Below are positions 34,223 through 43,690 of a DNA stretch of 64,000 bases, piece by piece (position 1 is the first letter of the stretch; every line of letters starts with the position of its first letter). Below the pieces are notes generated by a model, which saw nothing but the letters and a program-made list of their open reading frames with translations, was not told the DNA's origin and searched no databases. The position numbers were made by a program, and so were the translations under genes. The DNA lies in contig CAKSLF010000008.1 of NCBI GenBank assembly GCA_934466455.1, positions 1 through 64,000 on the forward strand, given 5' to 3'. This DNA is from an uncultured Oscillospiraceae bacterium (lineage in GTDB: Bacteria; Bacillota; Clostridia; Oscillospirales; Ruminococcaceae).

Positions 34223-35622
34223 GCACGGAAAAATCAAAAGCCGACGCCGTGAGCACGAAAAAAGAGCTTCATCCGCTTGAACGGCGTGCAATGGAGCTTC
34301 TCCTTCGGGAAAATATGCTCAAAAAAGGCGGAAAGGTTGTTGCAGCCGTTTCCGGCGGATGCGATTCAACGGCTTTGCTGCATATTTTGTGCGCCTTGAG
34401 CACGGAGCTTGATCTTGAGATAGTATGCGCCCATGTAAACCATAATCTGCGGGGAGAAGAAAGCGATTCCGATGAGAAATTTGTTCGGGATATGTGCAAA
34501 AAGCTTTGCGTGCCTTGCCTTGTTTATTCTGCACCCGTTGCGGAATACGCCCTTGAGCACCGCTTGAGCACCGAGGAGGCGGGAAGAAAACTTCGCTATG
34601 ATTTTTTTGAGCACTGTGCAAAAGAGCTTGGCGAAAACGCAAAAATCGCAACGGCGCATACCCTTTCGGATTGCGCCGAAACCTTTATTTTTAATGCCAC
34701 AAGGGGAACCGGGCTTGCCGGGCTTTGCGGAATACCGAAAAAAAGAGAAAATATAATCCGTCCGATAATCGAATTTACAAGGAGCGAGCTTGAGGACTAC
34801 TGCCGCCAAAAAGAATTTTTTTTCGTTACGGACAGCACAAACCTTACCGACGAATATACCCGGAACAAAATCCGCCATAAGGTCGTTCCGGTTATGCGGG
34901 AGATAAATCCCGCTTTTGAGCGGTCGCTTCTCCGGCTGGAAAGCTCCCTTGCGGAAGCAAGGGATTATATCGCTTCTTCCGCCGCCGCAGCCCTAAAAAG
35001 CGCAGAGCGGGGCGGCGGGTATGATGCAGCCGTTCTTTCGGAGCTTGCTCCCGCAGTAAAGAGTGCGGCTGCCGCCGAAATTTTGTCGGAATATGGGTTT
35101 GAAGCGGACTTTGAAAGAATCCGCCGCCTTTGCGACGGATTTTGCGGCGGCGATTTTCAATGGGAGCTTTCAAAAAACGAATATATTTGCAAAAAGGACG
35201 AAGTGATTTTCAAAAAAACAAAGCCGTCCGCCGCCGCCGTCATAGAAGAAACTCCCTTTGAAAAAGGAATTTTACGGCTTTCTGCCGAAAAAACTCTGTG
35301 GGTGGAGCTTTTGCCGCAGGAAATTTTCAAAAATTCATATAAAATTAAAAAATATTCATTAAAAAACGCCTTCGATTATGATACAATACAAGGCGTGGCG
35401 ATTTTTCGCTCCAAAAAAGAGGGGGACAAAGCGGATATCCACGGCGGAACAAAGACCTTAAAAAAGCTTTTTAACGAGGAAAAAATTCCGCCGGAGCTTA
35501 GGCAAAGCGTAGCCGTCCTTGCGGATTCCGCCGGGGTTCTTTGGATAGAGGGGCTTGGCGCAAGCCGCCGGGCAAGAATAACGGAAAAAACAAAAACCGT
35601 CGCAGTAATAACGACGGAATAA
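34219..35622 (+). CDS. tilS: tRNA(Ile)-lysidine synthase
   Basis: 467 aa from the ATG at 34219, overlapping dnaB by 4 nt. N-type ATP-pyrophosphatase loop AVSGGCDSTALLH, VNHNLRGEESD, then the TilS C-terminal domains. Modifies C34 of tRNA-Ile(CAU) so it reads AUA. The first 400 bases hold an unusual six copies of TGAGCAC in three reading frames (see findings). Precedes hpt and ftsH as in Bacillus. Confidence 0.95.
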   Translation: MSTEKSKADAVSTKKELHPLERRAMELLLRENMLKKGGKVVAAVSGGCDSTALLHILCALSTELDLEIVCAHVNHNLRGEESDSDEKFVRDMCKKLCVPCLVYSAPVAEYALEHRLSTEEAGRKLRYDFFEHCAKELGENAKIATAHTLSDCAETFIFNATRGTGLAGLCGIPKKRENIIRPIIEFTRSELEDYCRQKEFFFVTDSTNLTDEYTRNKIRHKVVPVMREINPAFERSLLRLESSLAEARDYIASSAAAALKSAERGGGYDAAVLSELAPAVKSAAAAEILSEYGFEADFERIRRLCDGFCGGDFQWELSKNEYICKKDEVIFKKTKPSAAAVIEETPFEKGILRLSAEKTLWVELLPQEIFKNSYKIKKYSLKNAFDYDTIQGVAIFRSKKEGDKADIHGGTKTLKKLFNEEKIPPELRQSVAVLADSAGVLWIEGLGASRRARITEKTKTVAVITTE

Positions 35623-35692
35623 AAAAGTTATCTCATATTGGCATATGATATATAAATAAACAAAGATTTTTTATGCGGAGGAACTTTGTAAA

Positions 35693-36244
35693 ATGAAGTA
35701 CAACATGAAGGATGACATCGAGGAAGTTTTGTTTTCCGAAAAGGAGCTGCAGGGTGCGGTAAAAAAACTCGGAAAGCGCATAAGCGCAGACTATGAGGGA
35801 AAAAATCTTATGCTTGTTGCGGTGCTCAAGGGTTCGGTTATTTTTATGGCGGACCTTATGCGTGCAATAACCATTCCGATTTCCATTGACTTTATGTCCG
35901 TTTCCAGCTACGGCGGCGGAGTAAAAAGCACCGGAATAGTAAAAATCATCAAGGATCTTGATAACGATATTTCCGGCTATGATGTGCTTATTGTTGAGGA
36001 TATTCTCGATTCCGGGCTTACCCTCTCCTATCTTACCAATGTACTTCGCCAAAGAAAGGTAAATTCAATAAAGATAGCTACACTGCTTGATAAGCCGGAA
36101 CGCCGCCAGGTTGATATAAAGCCGGATTACGCCTGCTTTGTTGTGCCGGATAAATTCGTCGTCGGCTATGGTCTTGACTATGACCAAAAATACCGCAATC
36201 TGCCCTATATCGGCGTAGTAAAGCCGGAGGTTTATACAAAATAA
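35693..36244 (+). CDS. hpt: Hypoxanthine phosphoribosyltransferase
   Basis: 183 aa. The PRPP-binding motif VLIVEDILDSGLTL and the N-terminal VLKGSVIFMADLMR are diagnostic. Salvages hypoxanthine and guanine to nucleotides. GGAGG precedes the ATG. Conserved neighbour of tilS and ftsH. Confidence 0.96.
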   Translation: MKYNMKDDIEEVLFSEKELQGAVKKLGKRISADYEGKNLMLVAVLKGSVIFMADLMRAITIPISIDFMSVSSYGGGVKSTGIVKIIKDLDNDISGYDVLIVEDILDSGLTLSYLTNVLRQRKVNSIKIATLLDKPERRQVDIKPDYACFVVPDKFVVGYGLDYDQKYRNLPYIGVVKPEVYTK

Positions 36245-36307
36245 AGAAAATCCCGCCCGGTAGGGCGTGAATAATGAGCAAAAATCATTTTTTTCGGAGT
36301 TGATTAC

Positions 36308-38182
36308 TTGAAAAACAGAAAAACATTGAGCATCGTTACCTATATTGCGGGAATTGTTTTGCTTTTGTTTTTGACCTCGTTCCTTCTTGATATGAATAAG
36401 GAAGAGGTCACAAAGCTTAAGTATTACGAGGTTCTCGAAATGTTCGAGAACGATAAAATCGAAAGCTATACCCTCGATCTCGGAACGGGTGCGCTTACCG
36501 CACAGGTTAAGGGCGAAGAAAAAAAGCTTGAATACACCGTGCCGAATGTAAGCGTATTTCTTAACGACATCGACGGTATCCTTGAGAAAAAGGACGAAAG
36601 CCCCTCCGCAATGCAGCCGGACTATGTTCCGATAAAAGAAACCCCATGGTGGGTTTCCATGCTGCCTACCCTGCTGCTTATTGCGGCAATGGCGGTGTTC
36701 TGGTTCTTTATGATGCGCCAGAACGGCGGTGCAGGCGGTGCAATGACCTTCGGCAAAGCAAATTACCGCACCGGCAAGGACGAAAAGCCGACAACCTTTG
36801 CCGATGTTGCGGGCTGTAAGGAAGAAAAAGAGGAGCTTGAAGAAATCGTTGATTTCCTTAAGCACCCGAACCAGTTCAACGCCCTCGGCGCAAAAATACC
36901 GAAAGGTGTTCTTCTTGTCGGTCAACCCGGTACAGGTAAAACTCTCCTTGCAAGAGCCGTTGCCGGTGAAGCGGGAGTTCCTTTCTTCTCAATCTCCGGT
37001 TCGGACTTTGTGGAGATGTTTGTCGGCGTCGGTGCTTCCCGAGTCCGCGACCTTTTCGGCGAAGCAAAAAAGAACGCCCCCTCCATTGTTTTTATTGATG
37101 AAATCGACGCCGTAGGACGCCACAGAGGCGCAGGCCTCGGCGGCGGACATGATGAAAGAGAGCAGACCCTTAACCAGCTGCTTGTAGAGATGGACGGCTT
37201 TGGCAACAATACCGGCATAATCGTTATGGCTGCAACAAACCGTCCGGATATTCTTGACCCGGCTTTGCTGCGTCCCGGTCGTTTTGACCGCCAGATAACG
37301 ATAGGCGCACCGGATATTGAAGGGCGTGAAGCCATTCTTAAAATACACACGAAAAACAAGCCGCTTGCGCCGGATGTTGACCTTTCCGTAATCGCAAAAT
37401 CAACGGCGGGCTTTACCGGTGCGGAGCTTGAAAACCTTGTGAACGAAGCAGCCCTTCTTGCGGCACGCCGCAAAAAGCACGCAATCACCATGATGGAGAT
37501 TGAGGAAGCAACAATAAAGGTTGTTGCCGGTCCGGAAAAACGCTCCCATAAAACAAGCGAAAAGGACCGCCGCCTTACTTCGTACCACGAGGCGGGTCAT
37601 GCCGTTGTAACCTATTTCTGCCCAACTCAGGACCCGGTACACGAGATTTCCACGATTCCGAGAGGGTATGCCGGCGGCTATACCATGAGCCTGCCAAGCG
37701 AGGACAGAAACTATGTTACAAAGCGGTATATGGAGGAGGAGCTTTGCACCCTCCTTGGCGGAAGAGTTGCCGAAAAAATCGTCCTCGGTGATATTTCAAC
37801 CGGTGCTTCCAATGATATCGAGCGTGCAACAAGCATTGCCCGCAATATGGTAATGCGCTACGGCTTCAGCGAAAAGCTTGGTCCAATGGTTTACGGAAGC
37901 GACGAAAACGAAATTTTCCTCGGAAGAGATATTTCCCAGGGCAGACATTATTCCGATGAGGTCGCCTCCGATATCGATGCGGAAATCCGCCTTTTCATCG
38001 ACAACGCCTACGACCGTGCAATGTCCATTTTGACGGAGCACAGGGATAAGCTGGACGCCGTTGCCGCAGTGCTTCTTGAAAAAGAAAAAGTGACCGGCGA
38101 GGAATTCAAAAATATTATGTCCGGAGGCGGGGAAGCTCCTGCGGAGCCTTCGCCCGAAGAAGAAAACAAAACCGAAGAATAA
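36308..38182 (+). CDS. ftsH: ATP-dependent zinc metalloprotease FtsH
   Basis: 624 aa with a TTG start supported by GGAG about 9 nt upstream. Two membrane helices (about 9-28 and 115-137), AAA domain with Walker A GQPGTGKT, Walker B FIDEIDAV and the second region of homology ATNRPDILDPALLRPGRFDR, then the zinc site HEAGH. Degrades membrane and regulatory proteins. Followed by a strong terminator. Confidence 0.97.
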   Translation: MKNRKTLSIVTYIAGIVLLLFLTSFLLDMNKEEVTKLKYYEVLEMFENDKIESYTLDLGTGALTAQVKGEEKKLEYTVPNVSVFLNDIDGILEKKDESPSAMQPDYVPIKETPWWVSMLPTLLLIAAMAVFWFFMMRQNGGAGGAMTFGKANYRTGKDEKPTTFADVAGCKEEKEELEEIVDFLKHPNQFNALGAKIPKGVLLVGQPGTGKTLLARAVAGEAGVPFFSISGSDFVEMFVGVGASRVRDLFGEAKKNAPSIVFIDEIDAVGRHRGAGLGGGHDEREQTLNQLLVEMDGFGNNTGIIVMAATNRPDILDPALLRPGRFDRQITIGAPDIEGREAILKIHTKNKPLAPDVDLSVIAKSTAGFTGAELENLVNEAALLAARRKKHAITMMEIEEATIKVVAGPEKRSHKTSEKDRRLTSYHEAGHAVVTYFCPTQDPVHEISTIPRGYAGGYTMSLPSEDRNYVTKRYMEEELCTLLGGRVAEKIVLGDISTGASNDIERATSIARNMVMRYGFSEKLGPMVYGSDENEIFLGRDISQGRHYSDEVASDIDAEIRLFIDNAYDRAMSILTEHRDKLDAVAAVLLEKEKVTGEEFKNIMSGGGEAPAEPSPEEENKTEE

Positions 38183-38194
38183 ACACAGGCGAAA

Positions 38195-38231
38195 AAAAGC
38201 AGCCTTTCCCAAAAAGGGAAAGGCTGCTTTT
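38195..38231. terminator. Bidirectional terminator of ftsH and the U32 gene
   Basis: AAAAGCAGCCTTTCCC (38195-38210) pairs perfectly with GGGAAAGGCTGCTTTT (38216-38231). Confidence 0.9.
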
Positions 38232-38241
38232 GCGTTTATTA

Positions 38242-39438
38242 TCAATCTTCTATGCGCAGGCGAAGAATATCGCCGGCTTCCAAAGGAACGGGGCAGGGGA
38301 TTTTGAGCACCTGCTGAATAAGCTTTGCGCTTTCGAGAAGATTTCCCTCCTCGTCACGAATTTCCGAAACCGTAAATTTTTTGCCGGTGCTCAAGGGCGA
38401 GATTATCTCAAGCTCATCTCCGGGGCGGAAGTTGTTCCGCTGCTCAATGGTTGCGGTTCCGTCCGCATAGCCGAGCACGATTCCGGCAAATTTGCATTTT
38501 TGAATATATGCGCCGGAATTTCCGTGGCTGTGAACCATTTCTCCGAAATAGAATGCGCTGGAATAGGGGCGGTGGCTGCAACTGTCAAGCTCCCGCATGA
38601 TCACATCAAGGGGCAGGTCGCCGTCGATGGCATGGCGGTATGCGTTTACAACCGTTGCAACATAAAAAGGGGTTTTCATCCTGCCCTCGATTTTGAAGGA
38701 GGCAACGCCCGCCTCGATAAGCTTGTCGAGAAACGGTGCGGCGCACATATCGTAGGAGCTGAGGATTGCCATGCCTTTTTCGTCCTCTATAACAGGAAAA
38801 AATTCTCCCGGTCTTTTCTGTTCCATAAGGTGATAGTTCCAACGGCAGGGCTGGGCGCAGCCGCCCCGGTTTCCGCTTCTTCCGGTAAGGAAGGAGGAAA
38901 TCATACACCTTCCCGAATAGGACATACACATTGCGCCGTGAATAAACGCCTCTATTTCCATATCCTCGGGAACACGGCGGCGCAGCTCCCTTATTTCCTC
39001 AAGGGTCATTTCCCTTGCAAGAACTACCCTTTCCGCCCCCATGGAGCGGTAAACAAGGGCGGAGCGAAAATTTGTGCAGTTTGCCTGGGTGCTCACATGA
39101 ATGGGAAGCTCCGGTGCAGCCTCGTGTATTGCGGAAATAAGCCCAAGGTCGGAAACGATTACTGCGTCAACCCCGCTTTTTTGAAGAAAGCGGGCGTATT
39201 CTTCGGCGGCGTCTATCTCTTCGTTTTTGGCAAAGCAGTTTACCGTAACATAAAGCTTTACCCCATGGGCATGGGTATAGGCCGCCGCCTCCTCAACGCC
39301 CTCTTTTGTAAATCCTACGGAATCCGCCCTAAGCTGGAGCATCGGACCTCCGATATATACTGCGTCTGCGCCGAAGCGCACGGCGGTTTTAAGACATTCC
39401 ATATCCCCCGCAGGGGCAAGAAGCTCGGGTTTTGCCAT
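38242..39438 (-). CDS. Peptidase U32 family protein (TrhP-like, tRNA hydroxylation)
   Basis: 398 aa from the ATG at 39438, behind AAGGAGG. N-terminal PELLAPAGDMECLKTAVRFG and the signature EAFIHGAMCMSYSGRCMISS with cysteines that in U32 proteins hold an iron-sulfur cluster. The C-terminal GDELEI...GDILRLRIED beta domain matches the long TrhP/YrrO-type members, which are needed for 5-hydroxyuridine in tRNA. The older label peptidase/collagenase is probably misleading. Monocistronic. Confidence 0.88.
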   Translation of the reverse strand: MAKPELLAPAGDMECLKTAVRFGADAVYIGGPMLQLRADSVGFTKEGVEEAAAYTHAHGVKLYVTVNCFAKNEEIDAAEEYARFLQKSGVDAVIVSDLGLISAIHEAAPELPIHVSTQANCTNFRSALVYRSMGAERVVLAREMTLEEIRELRRRVPEDMEIEAFIHGAMCMSYSGRCMISSFLTGRSGNRGGCAQPCRWNYHLMEQKRPGEFFPVIEDEKGMAILSSYDMCAAPFLDKLIEAGVASFKIEGRMKTPFYVATVVNAYRHAIDGDLPLDVIMRELDSCSHRPYSSAFYFGEMVHSHGNSGAYIQKCKFAGIVLGYADGTATIEQRNNFRPGDELEIISPLSTGKKFTVSEIRDEEGNLLESAKLIQQVLKIPCPVPLEAGDILRLRIED

Positions 39439-39636
39439 AGCAAAGCCTCCTTTGTTATATAAACTGCATTGAGTTGCTTTTTTTGTAAAGCGCAGGCAAA
39501 AAAACGCCGGGCTTCCTACGGTTCCCGCAGCCTTGGCGGCAGGAACACTCATATTGAGATTATAGCATAAACCGCAGCAAAGCTCAAGCAAAACAACAAA
39601 AGTGCAAAAGGCTATCCGCCCCTCGCACTTTTGTCA

Positions 39637-40596
39637 TCAGCAAAATTTTCCAATGAGCTCGTTAAATTTTTCTACCGCATAGGGCGGAGAAATTATACGC
39701 ATTTTTCCGCCGGAGGCAAAAACCCAGCCGAAAAACACATCGCTTAACGAAACGGTGGTGCGAACGATAAAATGCTCTTCGTCTGAAACCTCGGTGTGTA
39801 CCTTTTCTCCAAAGCGGTCGATAATGCTGTTCATAAGACCGTTTTCACAAAGCAGGGTTATTTCGTATTCGGGGCCCTTATACATGGAAAACACGCCGGA
39901 ATGATAGCTTTCCGGGCGGTAGCCCGCCGGTTTTTTTCTTGCGGAAAGCCTGCTTATCTCAAGGTCGGCAACCCTGTCCGTGCGAAAAATTTTTACCTTT
40001 CCGTCCTTGTCGTCAAGGGCGGTAAAATAATAGCGGTCGTTGCTCCAAATCATATCGAGAGGCGTAACGGTATAAAGCTGCCCGTTGTGGCGGTGAACCT
40101 TTTTCTTTTCCTCGGTATAGTCAAAATAGTGAAATTCCACCCGCTTTTTCTCCGCAATGGAGGAAAAAATCTTATCCACAATAATCATTATGCGCTCGTT
40201 ATCCGTTTTTACCCTTTGGTCAACATAAAGCTGGCGGCGCAAAAGATTTTTTTGCCCCGGATTTACAAAAACCGCAAGCTTCCGGATAAGGTTGCGGCTT
40301 TTTGCCTTTGTTACGGAGCGGGAGGACTGTATCGCATCTATAAGCAGCTTCAGCTCGGCGGTATCAAAGTGGCGGGAGGCAACAAAATACCGGTTTTGCG
40401 TTTTTCTGTCGCAAACAATATCGACCCCAAGCTCGCAAAGCTGGTCTATGTCCTTTTTTATGGGGCGGGGGTCGGGCTTCGGAAAGCCGCACTCCATAAG
40501 AAAAGCATTTATATCCGCAAGGGTTGCGGGGTTTGCTTCATCGGTATTTTCCCAAAGATACTTCAAAACAAGAAGTATGCGGCTTTGAAGTGCCAT
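39637..40596 (-). CDS. WYL-domain transcriptional regulator
   Basis: 319 aa from the ATG at 40596 (GGAG 8 nt upstream). N-terminal helix-turn-helix (residues about 5-60), then a WYL-like domain around TPLDMIWSNDRYYFTALDDK and a C-terminal extension. WYL proteins sense ligands and often regulate stress or defence genes. No adjacent target is evident: the neighbours are the U32 gene and a non-coding region. Confidence 0.82.
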   Translation of the reverse strand: MALQSRILLVLKYLWENTDEANPATLADINAFLMECGFPKPDPRPIKKDIDQLCELGVDIVCDRKTQNRYFVASRHFDTAELKLLIDAIQSSRSVTKAKSRNLIRKLAVFVNPGQKNLLRRQLYVDQRVKTDNERIMIIVDKIFSSIAEKKRVEFHYFDYTEEKKKVHRHNGQLYTVTPLDMIWSNDRYYFTALDDKDGKVKIFRTDRVADLEISRLSARKKPAGYRPESYHSGVFSMYKGPEYEITLLCENGLMNSIIDRFGEKVHTEVSDEEHFIVRTTVSLSDVFFGWVFASGGKMRIISPPYAVEKFNELIGKFC

Positions 40597-40750
40597 AATT
40601 TCCACTCCGTTCCCAAAAATTTTCTTTGTTGTATTATAGCACCGAAAGCGGGAATTTTCAATAAGATTAACGGATACAGGTGTGCATTTGGGTGCTTACC
40701 TTATCAAAAATTTTTGTGGAAAAGGGATTTTTTGTGTGATACAATGATTA

Positions 40751-40885
40751 CAAAAGAAAAGCTTCTTTTTGCGGGGGCTGCGGCGCATAGGGAAAGGAAA
40801 AAAAGACTTTGCGCTTATTGTCGGGAGATAAATTCTCCGCCGCCGCAGCTTTTGAAAAGCATTTCTTTGCAGGGGCTTTTTTCTC
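40751..40885 (+). ncRNA. Possible structured RNA in the WYL / 41072 intergenic region
   Basis: After a -10-like TACAAT (40739-40744) the sequence can fold long-range: GCTGCGGCG (about 40780) pairs with CGCCGCAGC (about 40847), and AAAAGC (about 40755) pairs with GCTTTT just before a T-run near 40880. An apical GGAGA-TAAAT-TCTCC hairpin is also visible. The overall shape, one long interrupted hairpin ending in a T-tract, resembles small RNAs such as 6S RNA, but no diagnostic motif was recognised. A 66-codon frame from 40744 looks non-coding. Confidence 0.3.
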
Positions 40886-41071
40886 TATCAATTTCTCTGT
40901 TTTTCTTGGGAACTCCTTTTAATTTGTTTGATGAATTTTCTTAAGCGTTATCTCTTTTCTTTTTCCCCTGCAAAGCTTTGCCCGGCGGAGGACCGATAAA
41001 AAACAACAGCGGCTTTTTTTGGTCCCCCGTCGATTTTTATAGCCGTAAGCTCTAAAATACGGAGAGATTTT

Positions 41072-41461
41072 TTGGCGGTATATTTTGACAGCAACCCGCA
41101 TTGCACCGAAGCCGTACAAATATCCGGCTTTTCCGGCGGCGCACGAAAGATATGGGTGACATACAGCCAATGGCTTAGCCCAATAACCGTCGGCGAGGGC
41201 GAAAAATCGCCGAATCTGCCGCCGGAGATAGCCGAGCGTATCAATAAATATAGGGAATATGCGCATAGCCTTAAATTCAACCCGATTTACTATGTAAAGT
41301 ACCCTTCAATAAAATTCATCTACAAAAACGCCGTTTATGAGCTTACGGCGTCCGCCATCGGAGTAAATAACGAGCGTTTTGAAGAAGCCTCCGGTTATAT
41401 CGAAAAGGATTTGAGGGAAATGGGCGCAGACTATACTTCATATATGGGTATGATAGACTGA
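41072..41461 (+). CDS. Hypothetical protein (129 aa)
   Basis: TTG start at 41072 with GGAGAG 5-6 nt upstream. The sequence is soluble, mixed alpha/beta, with FNPIYYVKYPSIKFIYKNAV in the middle. No signal peptide or catalytic motif. It stands alone between the WYL region and the lysine riboswitch promoter (41507). No family recognised. Confidence 0.55.
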   Translation: MAVYFDSNPHCTEAVQISGFSGGARKIWVTYSQWLSPITVGEGEKSPNLPPEIAERINKYREYAHSLKFNPIYYVKYPSIKFIYKNAVYELTASAIGVNNERFEEASGYIEKDLREMGADYTSYMGMID

Positions 41462-41506
41462 TTTTCTGCTTATTTTGATTTTCACAAAAATTTTTGCAAA
41501 AAGCGG

Positions 41507-41535
41507 TTGACATTCTGTTTGCGCTTTGATATAAT
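41507..41535 (+). promoter_or_regulatory. Consensus promoter of the lysine-riboswitch operon
   Basis: TTGACA (41507-41512), 17-bp spacer, TATAAT (41530-41535): a perfect match to the housekeeping consensus, so control must come mainly from the riboswitch downstream. Confidence 0.9.
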
Positions 41536-41611
41536 CACTTGTATAGTCATTCAAAAAGGGCGAATGATTATGCAAAAAACTGAATACTGAAAAATTGTTT
41601 TTGGCTTTGCC

Positions 41612-41796
41612 ATAAACAATGGTAGAGGCGCAAGGCTCATAAGTAGCCCGTGATATTTTATGGAAAAGCGGTTTTCCGTCCCGGGCAAAAGGGTGTCCTT
41701 GCCGAAGCTTTTGTAAACGCCGCCTGTTTGCATTTGCTGGGGCGCAGGAGAATATCCTGCGGACTGTCACTTCGGTGGAGAGCTATCATTGGTTTA
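41612..41796 (+). promoter_or_regulatory. Lysine riboswitch (L-box)
   Basis: P1 helix CAATGGTAG (41617-41625) with CTATCATTG (41783-41791). L-box signatures in order: TAGAGGCGC, AAGTAG, TGCCGAAGC, GCTGGGGCGCAGG and ACTGTCAC followed by GGAGAGCTATC. The aptamer is followed by a terminator (41844) and a complete amino-acid ABC importer, so high lysine should switch off uptake. Confidence 0.88.
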
Positions 41797-41843
41797 AGCA
41801 GGGGCGTTTTTCCGCCTTTGCAAAACATTTATTTTGTAATGTT

Positions 41844-41882
41844 ACCATGAATCTTCATCCGAAAGTATTCATGGTTTTTTTG
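41844..41882 (+). terminator. Riboswitch-controlled terminator
   Basis: ACCATGAAT (41844-41852) pairs with ATTCATGGT (41867-41875) followed by T residues. It is the expression platform of the lysine riboswitch. Confidence 0.82.
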
Positions 41883-41930
41883 TTGTAAAAAATAAAAACC
41901 TGAATTATTTTTGGAAAGAAGGAATCTTTA

Positions 41931-42755
41931 ATGAAAAAAATTATCGCCTTTATGCTTGCCGCACTGATGTGCCTTTCCTTTGCCGCCTGCGGTAAGGAGG
42001 AAAACGAAAATGTTCTTCGTGTTGCAATGGAGTGCTCCTATGCTCCGTATAACTGGAGCCAGGCAACGGACGAAAACGGCGCAGTAAAAATCTCCGGCAG
42101 CAACAGCTATGCCTACGGCTATGATGTTATGATGGCAAAGCTTATTGCCGAAAGTATGGGCAAGGAGCTTGAGATAGTAAAGCTTGATTGGGAATCCCTT
42201 GTGCTTGCGGTAAAGTCCGGCGATGTTGATATGGCGATTGCCGGTCAGTCCATTACCGCAGAAAGACAGGAGCAGGTTGATTTTTCCGTTCCGTATTATT
42301 ATGCAACAATAGTCACGCTTACAAAAAAGGACAGCCCCTATGCCGGAGCAAAGGGCGTTTCCGACCTTGCAGGCGGAACCTGCACCTCCCAGCTTAACAC
42401 GATTTGGTATGATGTCTGCCTTCCCCAGATAAAGGACGCAAATATCCTTACCGCACAGGAAACTGCCCCCGCAATGCTTGTTGCTCTCGAATCCGGCGCA
42501 GTTGACTATATAGTGACCGATAAGCCCACAGCAACCGCCGCACTTATGGCATACGGCGACCTTGTAATGCTTGATTTTGCCGAAAGCGGCGACGATTTTG
42601 CCGTTTCCGATGAAGATATAAACATCGGTATTTCGATCCGCAAGGGAAACACCGAGCTTCTTGATGCAGTAAATGCGGTTCTTTCAAAAATGACCGCCGA
42701 GGACTATGAGCGTATGATGGACGAGGCAATCTCCGTCCAGCCCCTCAGCGAATAA
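41931..42755 (+). CDS. Amino-acid (probably lysine) ABC transporter substrate-binding lipoprotein
   Basis: 274 aa. Lipobox LSFAAC with Cys20; AAGAAGGA before the ATG. Family 3 solute-binding features: YAYGYDVMMAKLIAESMGKE, then QEQVDFSVPYYYATI. The upstream lysine riboswitch points to lysine as the ligand. Followed by a strong intercistronic hairpin, then permease and ATPase. Confidence 0.9.
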   Translation: MKKIIAFMLAALMCLSFAACGKEENENVLRVAMECSYAPYNWSQATDENGAVKISGSNSYAYGYDVMMAKLIAESMGKELEIVKLDWESLVLAVKSGDVDMAIAGQSITAERQEQVDFSVPYYYATIVTLTKKDSPYAGAKGVSDLAGGTCTSQLNTIWYDVCLPQIKDANILTAQETAPAMLVALESGAVDYIVTDKPTATAALMAYGDLVMLDFAESGDDFAVSDEDINIGISIRKGNTELLDAVNAVLSKMTAEDYERMMDEAISVQPLSE

Positions 42756-42817
42756 GCGTATTTTTCTGCGGCAGGGCTTTGAGCACGAGGAACAGCCCGC
42801 TTGAGCACGGAGAAGAG

Positions 42818-42846
42818 GGAAGCTTGAGCACCGTGCTCAGGCTTCC
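42818..42846 (+). terminator. Intercistronic hairpin after the lysine-binding protein gene
   Basis: GGAAGCTTGAGCAC (42818-42831) pairs with GTGCTCAGGCTTCC (42833-42846, one G-T pair). No T-tract. The 63 bases before and within it hold four TGAGCAC/GTGCTCA copies. Likely trims or stabilises the binding-protein transcript. Confidence 0.6.
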
Positions 42847-42874
42847 GAAGAACATATCTATTTAGGAGAAAGCT

Positions 42875-43690
42875 ATGCAGGAATTTTTAAGCGGGGTTGC
42901 CCGCAGCTGGGAAGGATACGGAATGGCGTTTCTTTCCGGCGCAAAAAACACTCTTATAATATCTCTTGTCGGTACGATAATCGGCTGTATAATCGGCTTT
43001 GCGGTGGGCGCGGTGCAAACGATTCCCACAACAAAAAGCGACCCCTTATGGAAAAGGATACTCCTCGGGATTGTAAACGCAATTCTAAAAATTTATGTGG
43101 AGCTTTTTAGGGGCACGCCGATGATAGTCCAGTCCGTTTTTATCTATTACGGCGCAAGAATGCTCTTTAATATCCATATGGACCCGATGTTTGCCGGATT
43201 TTTTATTGTTTCAATAAACACCGGCGCATATATGGCGGAAACCGTGCGCGGCGGAATCCTCTCCATCGACCCCGGTCAAACGGAAGCGGCAAAGGCAATA
43301 GGTATGACCCATGCACAAACAATGACCTCCGTTATTTTTCCGCAGGCTTTTCGCAACATAATTCCGCAAATCGGAAATAACTTTATAATCAACATAAAGG
43401 ATACCTCGGTTTTGTCGGTGATTTCCGTAACGGATTTGTTTTTTGAATACAAAAGCGCAGCCGGCGCACTCTATACATATTTTGAAAGCGCAAGCATAGT
43501 AATGCTTATCTATCTTGTTATGACGGTAACCTCTTCTGCGCTTTTGCGCCTTTTGGAGAATAAGCTGGACGGCGACGACAACTATGACCTTAACACAACG
43601 GATACCCTTGCCTATACAAGCGGTCTTTTAAGCTACCGTCCGAAAAAGCGGGCGGAGGAATTTATTGCGGAGGAGGCGGAGAATAAATGA
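42875..43690 (+). CDS. Amino-acid ABC transporter permease (HisM/GlnP family)
   Basis: 271 aa with about five membrane helices. The family motifs YVELFRGTPMIVQSVFIYYG and SIDPGQTEAAKAIGMT (EAA loop) are clear. GGAG precedes the ATG. It overlaps the ATPase start by 4 nt. Forms the channel of the predicted lysine importer. Confidence 0.93.
   Translation: MQEFLSGVARSWEGYGMAFLSGAKNTLIISLVGTIIGCIIGFAVGAVQTIPTTKSDPLWKRILLGIVNAILKIYVELFRGTPMIVQSVFIYYGARMLFNIHMDPMFAGFFIVSINTGAYMAETVRGGILSIDPGQTEAAKAIGMTHAQTMTSVIFPQAFRNIIPQIGNNFIINIKDTSVLSVISVTDLFFEYKSAAGALYTYFESASIVMLIYLVMTVTSSALLRLLENKLDGDDNYDLNTTDTLAYTSGLLSYRPKKRAEEFIAEEAENK

Noticed and set aside
40744..40944. 66-codon ORF (MITKEKLLFAG...) as a gene
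   Set aside because: No ribosome site and a low-complexity hydrophobic C-terminal half; the sequence is better explained by RNA pairing or by nothing.
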